Source: Labia minor (lineage: Eukaryota; Arthropoda; Insecta; Dermaptera; Spongiphoridae). Taken from it: a DNA stretch of 64,000 bases. The notes under the pieces were generated by a model, which searched no databases, was not told the DNA's origin, and worked only from the letters and a program-made list of their open reading frames with translations. The position numbers were made by a program, and so were the translations under genes. This document shows, one piece after another, positions 57,050 to 64,000 of this stretch; position 1 is the first letter of the stretch, and the number at the start of each line of letters is the position of its first letter. The DNA lies in the NCBI GenBank assembly GCA_963082975.1, contig OY720348.1, forward strand, positions 54,835,564-54,899,563, in the 5' to 3' direction.

Positions 57050-59050
57050 AAAAACGGAAAAATTATTTAAATACCTTAACTCGCATAATAATATCAATAT
57101 AGTAATTTAAAAGCAAAAAAAAAAAATTTTTTTCAAATAAATATCAACTATAATTCTATATTTTCTTACTTTTAATCACTTTTAATATAATAATAAGCAC
57201 AATATCTAGCCCCATTATGTTTGACTTATTAATTCTTATTTAATTTAGGTACTCTGTTCTTTATTAGAAACCTAATCAAATTGATTTCTTTTCAATAATA
57301 ATATGATATGAGAGATTGAATTTCAAGTGTTTGATTTTTATTATTTATTTTATAATGCATTTTCACTGATATTCAATAAATATTTTAATAAACTTGTCGA
57401 TTTCTTAGAAAATAACGGAGAGATATCAATATTAAAAAATAAATAAAATTATATTGAAAAAATAATGATTTTTCAAGAGTTTATAATTATTTTAGATAAA
57501 ATAAATCGCAATGAAAAAAATAAAAGATAAAAAAAAAAAAAAAATAACCCTGCACTTTTCTAGAATAAATGTTAATACAAATAATATATATATATATATA
57601 TATATATAATTGAATATTGAAGATAAAAAAAATAAAATAAAATGTTAAACTCGTAATTAAAAATAAAAGTAAAAAAAATTATAGTACTACATTATAATAA
57701 TATGTATGTATCCGATTAAAATTTTATTCTATTTTAAATATATATATATATATATATATGATATGATATGATTTGGTTTAAAAATATTTAGGTACACCTA
57801 GGCATATATATGTTAGTATATAAATTAAATATTAACTAATTCTGTTAGAATAGAGGATATGTTATAGAAAAGTTCAAATTTATAGAACAAGATGATTTAT
57901 GCTCCAATTTCATTACCAAATTTGGGCTTCTATTCTATACAAATAAAACAATTTAAAATAAAAAAAATAATTATAGTAATTAATATCAGAGAATTAGATT
58001 TTAAACTAATCGAAATCTTTAATAATGTTTTTAATCAACGAATAGTATTTTTTATATTAATTACGAGTATCTATTTCATCGTACTAGTATTATAAATCTA
58101 TTATTTGTAGTCTTATTTCGAAATTTAAATAAACGTTTTTCTTTTTAAAATAAATAAAATTGAATTTTATTTATAAATACCTTACTTTATAAGTTGAATC
58201 ATGTGAAATGAAAAATTCAATATCATGTTTTCAAAATTTTTCGTTAATTGTTCAGGAGAATTCTGTCTGACTGAATTGAATTTGATTTTTCTTCTAATAT
58301 TTTATTTTAATTCCACCACAAGTATTCTTATTTTATATAGCGGGATAGTACTACTCCCACTTATCTAAACAATTTTTAATTTAATGTTTTTTCTTTTCTA
58401 TCAAACCCCAGAAACAATCATGATTTTTGTAAATGCACCACCCTCATTCATCCTTGGATATCAAGACTCACTATGAACAAGTCAGAACTCGTTCAATAAT
58501 TTATATTAAATTATTAAATAATAATTCTAGTAATTCTCAGAATTTTTAAAATATATCGATATTTAGTTTCATTTCCGACAATTAACCAAATATCCTTTAT
58601 TTTATTCTAATAGTTCCCATTGGAATTGATTTATTAAAATGATACCAGATAATTTCATGACAAGAAAAGATAAAAGAAATCCTAAATATTATGATTAATA
58701 TTATTTATCTTCTTCACCAAAGTACAATATATTATATCTATCCTATTTCGAATTTAAAAAATAAACGTTATATATTCTCTTGATATTACTATAAATAAAA
58801 TTTAATTTTGATTATCTGTCTAGAAGAGATGAATCAATACATTCTTTATAAAATTCTTTCTGTATGTAGAGAGCTTTAAGCGAGAATTTTAGTAATTTTT
58901 TTAAATTTAGTATTTTCTGTGTCGGATGTCTAACTAAAAGGGGCTCCAACTTTGTAAAATCTTCCCAAATTCATAAATATAGTTAATTACCATCCAGTAC
59001 GTATTTGAACTCTAATTCAAATATTCTATTGAATTTAAAAACATAATATT
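57050..59050. other. AT-rich stretch, no gene supported
   Basis: A/T-rich with TA runs near 57587-57608 and 57741-57760. A 67-codon plus-strand frame at 57892-58095 is Ile/Phe/Asn-rich A/T translation and is not believed. Confidence 0.5.
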
Positions 59051-59408
59051 TGAAATGTAGCTCATTCGGAAGAGGGTCATTACCCACACACACAACTTTT
59101 TCATTTTTTTTCCTCTAAACTGACCGGAAAAATAAAGCTATATATTTGATAGTTTTTCACATGATTAAAAATTGATAAAACTGCTATATATAGAGTTTCA
59201 GCTTGATTGATTTGCTAAAAATACCAGAATTAATTTTTTAACACTGCAAATCACGCGCCAGCACGTGACATGTTGCCATCAACAAAGAGCCAAACATGCG
59301 CTGGTTTAATAAATATTATTTATTAATTTTAATTTATAAATTGTAATTAATTAAATTTAATTTAAATATAATATATGTTATTTAATCGAATTCAAACTGC
59401 GAGATGGT
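59051..59408 (-). repeat. Z1 repeat, inverted, truncated
   Basis: TGTAGCTCATTCGGAAGAGG, AATCACGCGCCAGCACGTGA and TTCAAACTGCGAGATGGTCC; cut at the T-run where the Helitron-like fragment begins. Confidence 0.65.
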
Positions 59409-59640
59409 CCAGATTTTTTTTTTTTTAATTACTTCTTTTATAAGACAAGAAAAACGATTCCAATGGAAAAAACAACTAACAATGCATACAAATATTAATT
59501 TCAATATTATAAATAATTCAAATGATTTACACTTAAATCGGGCGTCTCTGGAACTATTTTTTTACTCTATGAAATGCATTATTCCAAGAACTCGGTATTT
59601 TTTTTATGTTTAGGTGTGAAGGGGCGCTCTGAGCAGCTAG
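59409..59640 (+). mobile_element. Short Helitron-like fragment
   Basis: The plus strand ends GTGTGAAGGGGCGCTCTGAG then CAGCTAG and a host T. This is the same terminus as 43967 and 61248 (opposite orientation), with the hairpin reduced to one arm. The left boundary is placed where the Z1 repeat stops; no clear TC start. Confidence 0.5.
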
Positions 59641-59959
59641 TATAATTATAAAAAATATAAAAAAGAATGGGTAATTCTTAAAAGTACAGTTCCAATTATT
59701 AATAAAGAAATAATATAAAAAAAATAGTAATAAAATAAATTACTCAAATAAATTTTAAAAAAATAAAATAAATTATATAAATTAGCGATTTGGGTGTACT
59801 AGTTACGAGATAAATGCATTGGGAATTAATCAAGAAATCCAAATTTAGTAATGCAATTGAAATATTCTATTTATTAGAAGAATAGTTTTTCTAATCTAGG
59901 AATGTGATTAAAAAAAAAATGCAATGGTATTTATATTCAATAGTCATCCACTCATGGAT

Positions 59960-60430
59960 TTGGATAAAAGTCAATATTAGTCAATAAATAAGTTCATAAT
60001 AAGGTAATCTGGCAAACTTTAATCCATTTTATCTTGTAAACTAGAATCGATTAGCATATTATGGACCTCGAAATATGAAGAAATATTTTATTAACTAATT
60101 AACTAATTAAATTGATTTTCGATTTTTATGGTTCAGGAATTATTTAATTAATTATTTTTTTAATTTTTCTATATCTAATCCAAAATGAAAAAAGAACAGA
60201 AAATTACTTAAGCCCTCTCTGATGGTCAAATAATAAAACATGCTAGTTAAATAGAATATCAATGGGTTTATATACAAATTTTAATAATTTTTATCTCGTA
60301 AATGAAAAGCGACCGCCACATACTGCTTAAGGAAAGTTCGTTTTGAATCTAAAAAGGAATCCAATGGCAAAGTTTTATCCAAATCCATGACTGGATGACC
60401 AGTTTATATAATTACCGATGCCAAAATAAA
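59960..60430. repeat. Foldback-family remnant
   Basis: Inverted pieces: CTCATGGATTTGGATAAAAG on the left against TTTATCCAAATCCATGACTG on the right, and AATCCATTTTATCTTGTAAA in the middle. Relatives at 22.54 kb and 0.60 kb. Confidence 0.5.
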
Positions 60431-60571
60431 TCAATTGGAAATATTATATGTAGTATTGAAGGAAATTGTTTTAAAAAAATGTAAATGAATGTTTTTCTAT
60501 GCAAATCCAATAATATAATAATAGAAAAATAGAATAGATTAGATGTTTAAAAAAATAAATAACTAACTTAC

Positions 60572-60666
60572 CATGTAATGGAGGGTGTGATTAGAATAGT
60601 ATACAACTATAATGCATGGAGTGGATGCAACCTTCCTTCATGGCCCATTCTTTGTAAATAGTAATT
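60572..60666 (-). other. Exon-like module, unit D
   Basis: Minus strand: very strong acceptor (TTTTTCTTTTTCCAG), 95 bases, donor CATG|GTAAGTTAG. Entered in phase 2 it reads ITIYKEWAMKEGCIHSMHYS CILF then stop; in phase 0 it reads NYYLQRMGHEGRLHPLHAL then stop. The coding frame is undecided. The position relative to the duplicated block at 60.84 kb parallels unit A. Confidence 0.4.
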
Positions 60667-60814
60667 CTGGAAAAAGAAAAAAAAGGAAATTATTATTTTT
60701 GTTATATAGATAGGAATATTTAAAAAAATTCGGAAAGGATAGTATATCTAATATGAATTTTTGTTATTATTTCTATAATTCTCCCTATTATAGGCTTAAT
60801 AGACTGGAACTTAC

Positions 60815-61160
60815 TTTTCAGTTTTATTTCCTAATTAGCGGTGCGATTTTCAAAAGAATCACTTGTATCTATTCACAGTGTATTCAACGATTAATTATAG
60901 AATACAAATTTTAGATGGCTTGAACTATTCCAAGACAAAGAGAGTGTAAATTTAGGTGATAAAGTGTCTGTTTGTGCGCGTCAGTAATGGCTACCAAACT
61001 AATCCACGTTTTACCGCTAGTATTTATTTCTCCAATTACTTGGGGGGTGGGAGTGGGGCAGGGGAAGAGGGGAGAGGCGCCAAAAAGTTCGATTAATCCA
61101 ATAGGTTACATTACGAATCAGAAAATAAACTGCGCATATTATCTATTCGTCAATTCAATA
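60815..61160 (-). repeat. Duplicated block, unit D copy (pair with 50.40-50.72 kb)
   Basis: On the minus strand a C-rich tract ends CCCAAG, then an open frame VIGEINTSGKTWISLVAITD and AHKQTLYHLNL... with a stop at 60913-60911. The sequence continues to a donor GAAAA|GTAAGTTCC at 60815. Conservation of the pyrimidine tract plus AG in both copies favours an exon on the minus strand. Confidence 0.45.
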
Positions 61161-61247
61161 GGATCATGAATTATATATATAGATATATATATTAATTCAT
61201 TTTTTTATATATTAAATAATTGAAATTTTATAAATACTATGTATATA

Positions 61248-61335
61248 CTAGCTGCTAGGAGCGCCTTCGGCGCTCTTCACACCTAGACGGGGGCTCCGCC
61301 CCCTGTACCCCCGAGTGTTACATAGTATTTGGTTG
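61248..61335 (-). mobile_element. Helitron-type 3' terminus
   Basis: Minus-strand end GAGCGCCGAAGGCGCTC (61259-61275), seven bases, CTAG, then host T. The adjacent GGGGGCTCCGCCCCCTGTAC is shared with 43.97 kb. The remaining body to the right was not delimited. Confidence 0.7.
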
Positions 61336-62689
61336 AATTTAATTAATCTTTTTTGTTTTATATTTTTGTTATTTTAATTACTTCTTTATATTTCACAAAT
61401 GAAAATATTTAAACAAAATAACTGATTTGAATTTGTATATAGAATTTCTCCATCTCTTCGATATTGACAATCATAAGAGAAGGGTCTGGACTTCCGCATT
61501 TTAGAATAAATTGCTCGAAAAATTTACTATTTTTTTTCAATTAAGAAAATTCGTAATTATATTATTTAGATTTAATTTTAAAAAAAATGTGGAAAAAGTT
61601 ATTTTTAATTGTTTTCTCAATGAAAATTTAGTAGGGATTTAATTTATTAATTTGAATGATTGTTTTTAATTTTAATTAAATTTTAATACAATAAAATGAA
61701 TACTTATAGAAACTATTTAGGCAATTTATTCCAATTTATTATGCTATAAAATAATATAATAATTTTCTTAATATATTTTTATTTTTAAACAAATTAGTTT
61801 TTAATCTCATTTAGTACTAACAATATATATATATATATATATACGGTATATACTGATATATGTTTTTGAACTTGAAAAATATCCACATGACTTTGAAAGG
61901 CGAATCAAACTGTTTAAGTCTCATGAGGAAATTCAATTTATGTATTTTTTTATTAATTAAGATAAATTAATAAATAGTATTTAAAAATATTAAAATCAAA
62001 ATATTTATTTCAGGGTGACTTAATTATTAGATTTTGGAATATATATTTATAGCTTACTATATATATTTTTTATATAATAATCTCTTAAAAACAATTTTCA
62101 TTTTTTAAATTACTATTTATTTAAATAGATAAAATTAAAAAACATTAAATCATAATTTCTATTAAAATATTAAATAAGTTTGACCTAATTTATGAAATAA
62201 ATTAATATAATTATTTTTACTATGATTTAAATATTTTAAATGATATTTAATTAATTAAAAACTTATAATAAAGTAAATATTTTAATAATCCAGCCAATTG
62301 ATAAAACATGAACAGTGACTTCGAATTGAAATAGACATCAGATGAATTCTTATTAAATGTTTTATAATGATAATTAATTTATGGTTTATTCAAATTATGT
62401 AAAAAGCCTTAAAAAGTGCCATGCATCAGAATAATCTCGAATAAATATAAAAATACATTATATTATTATTTAGATTATCCCAGTATAAAATATAAATAAA
62501 AAAAATTTATTCTTATGTAATATATTGAAAAAAGATTTTTATAAGTTTATATAGAACTATATAATTTTATTTTTTTGTTATTTATTTAAATTAAAATATT
62601 TTAAATTAATATTAAATAGAATAAATACATATGGAAGTTATATTATACGTATATAATTAAATGAAAAGAATGAAAAATTATTTTGTGAC
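61336..62689. other. AT-rich stretch, nothing firm
   Basis: TA runs near 61819-61842. The word set AGTAATTGATAAAACATGAA...GACTTCGAATTGAAATAGAC (62290-62340) recurs inverted at 63215-63265, giving a large inverted pair around the GC island at 62.7 kb. Confidence 0.45.
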
Positions 62690-62960
62690 AATTTTACAAT
62701 GATAATTGTGAGGAGGAGTTGAGAGGGTTGTAATTGGTTATCGCGAGTTAGAATAAATGATAATAAACCTCACCGCGAGGTTGAATTTTGACAAGAACAG
62801 CGCCGCTCGCCGAGCGCCCTGGCTATGCGAGCGCACTCACACACGAACACTGATAGACTGACTACCGCTCGAGCGGCTGGCTAAGAAGAGCCCCTGGCAT
62901 TTAGGCAACCCGCCGCGCTAGTTTCCAAATTTAAAATTTTCATATTTAAAGTACCTGGAT
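62690..62960. promoter_or_regulatory. GC-rich CpG-containing island, candidate promoter
   Basis: Contains AACAGCGCCGCTCGCCGAGC, GCTATGCGAGCGCACTCACA and CCGCTCGAGCGGCTGGC. On the minus strand it has GTCAGTCTATCAGTGTTCGT, with arthropod-type TCAGT initiators, and later GCGGTGAGG, a donor-like signal. It may be the 5' end of a minus-strand transcript feeding the small-gene family, or part of a large foldback element, since inverted sequence flanks it. Not resolved. Confidence 0.35.
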
Positions 62961-63432
62961 TATCCGGCAGCCGCTCAGAAGTTTAAAAATATATACTTTA
63001 CTAAGTGTTTTAATAATATTAATTAATTTTAATAATATTCTTAAATCTGAATTAGTAAATTGATTGAGTATATTGATTTATTATGATTATACTCTCTTCT
63101 GGTATGTTTATCTTATAATTAAATAATAATTATTATTTATATATATACAATCTATATATTTATTGAATAAACCATAAATTAATATTTATTATAAAACATT
63201 TAATAAGAAATCATTTGATGTCTATTTCAATTCGAAGACACTGTTCATGTCATGCTTTATCAATTAGCTGGATTATTAAAATATATAAACTTTATATTAA
63301 TTTTAATCTTAATTTAAATTATCTAATTTATCATATTTTCATTCAATTAATGTCATTTTATCATATTTATTAAATTTTTTATATGAATTAAGAAAGTTAT
63401 ACACATTTATTTTAAATATATATCATTTGAAA
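62961..63432. other. AT-rich stretch with inverted partner of 62.3 kb
   Basis: GTCTATTTCAATTCGAAGAC...TGTTCATGTCATGCTTTATC (63220-63260) is the inverted partner of 62.29-62.34 kb. An X-like head (GTACCTGGATTATCCGGCAG) sits at 62950-62975. Confidence 0.5.
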
Positions 63433-64000
63433 TAAGTTGACCTGTGGCCAGGTCCGAACCGATCGACGGTTTGAAATAAATTAATTTCCAGCTACAGAAA
63501 CAATTTCAAATAATTTTAATATATCTATTAATGAAATAAAAAACAGATATGGATATAACATAAATATTTTTAATTTTATTTTATTTATAATATATATGTA
63601 AGACCAGGCTGTGACGTCATGAATGGCTGGATGACGTCAAATAATTTTAAATCAAGAAAAAACTAATAAATATGATTTTCCCGAGGATAAAACCAATACA
63701 AAGTGCATGATATTCGTGGTGATATATAAAAAAATCTCCTCATGTGAAATTTGGTGTGAAAATAACCCTTCCCTTCCTATCGTCGATCTCTAATACTACC
63801 ACTTACGGTTTCCGGATTTGCACCAAAAGTTGATCAATTCATCCCACTGATGCATTAAGTAAATATACCAAATTTCATCAAAATCGGTTGAGCCGTTCAG
63901 GATGTACACATCTATACGGACGGACGGACGGACAGACATCATGCTAAAAATACTTTTTTCTGTTAAGAAAATGCATGATTCGTGGAGATATGTAAAAATC
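63433..64000 (+). repeat. Family Y repeat, runs off the window
   Basis: TTGACCTGTGGCCAGGTCCG to GGAGATATGTAAAAATC; almost identical to 8751-9340 except for isolated substitutions and the length of the GGAC run. It is cut by the window end. Confidence 0.8.

Noticed and set aside
57892..58095. 67-codon open frame on the plus strand
   Set aside because: Ile/Phe/Asn-rich translation of A/T sequence with no homologous copy in the other small-gene units.
48749..61160. Assignment of the small-gene family to aphid bicycle effectors
   Set aside because: Short exons and phase 2 junctions recall them, but no paired Cys-Tyr-Cys motif or signal peptide could be read. The resemblance is too thin to name.

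Overview
The window is animal nuclear DNA: very AT-rich (roughly three quarters A+T by eye), intron-containing, and crowded with eukaryotic transposon debris (mariner, pogo-like, hAT, piggyBac-like, Helitron-like, APE-type non-LTR retrotransposons, tRNA-derived SINEs). The one firmly recognisable host gene belongs to the arthropod odd-skipped family, so an insect or close arthropod is the best reading. The repeat style recalls hemimetabolous insects such as Hemiptera, but that is only an impression.

11.7-26.7 kb, minus strand: an odd-skipped-family zinc-finger gene in three coding exons of 19, 472 and 418 nt. Introns are about 10.4 kb and 3.4 kb. Phases and splice signals agree and give 302 residues with five C2H2 fingers and a C-terminal eh1-like FTIAEIM. 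The first exon lies in a compact GC-rich block with a CCAAT box and an overlapping upstream reading frame. The introns and flanks are mostly repeats. Several GC-richer, non-repeat islands (about 2.0, 24.1, 31.6, 33.7-34.7, 38.9, 41.7, 42.8-43.3 and 62.7 kb) are the best places to look for enhancers or distal promoters.

26.8-48.4 kb: nested mobile elements. A pogo-like element holds two copies of a dispersed repeat (Z1). A hAT element sits in another Z1 copy with an 8-bp duplication. There are three internally deleted mariner derivatives in the window, hAT and piggyBac-type MITEs with clear target duplications, Helitron-type 3' termini, and a decayed reverse transcriptase.

48.7-61.2 kb, minus strand: the least explained region. 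Short segments bounded by good splice signals recur in several diverged copies, with consistent phases and related small peptides. They look like a locally duplicated family of small multi-exon genes, some copies decaying, interrupted by two copies of a composite repeat (Z2 with family Y inside). I do not recognise the family; gene models here are inference.

The rest (0-11 kb, 57-60 kb, 61-64 kb) is AT-rich sequence, foldback repeats and dispersed repeats. The window ends inside a Y repeat nearly identical to one at 8.75 kb.
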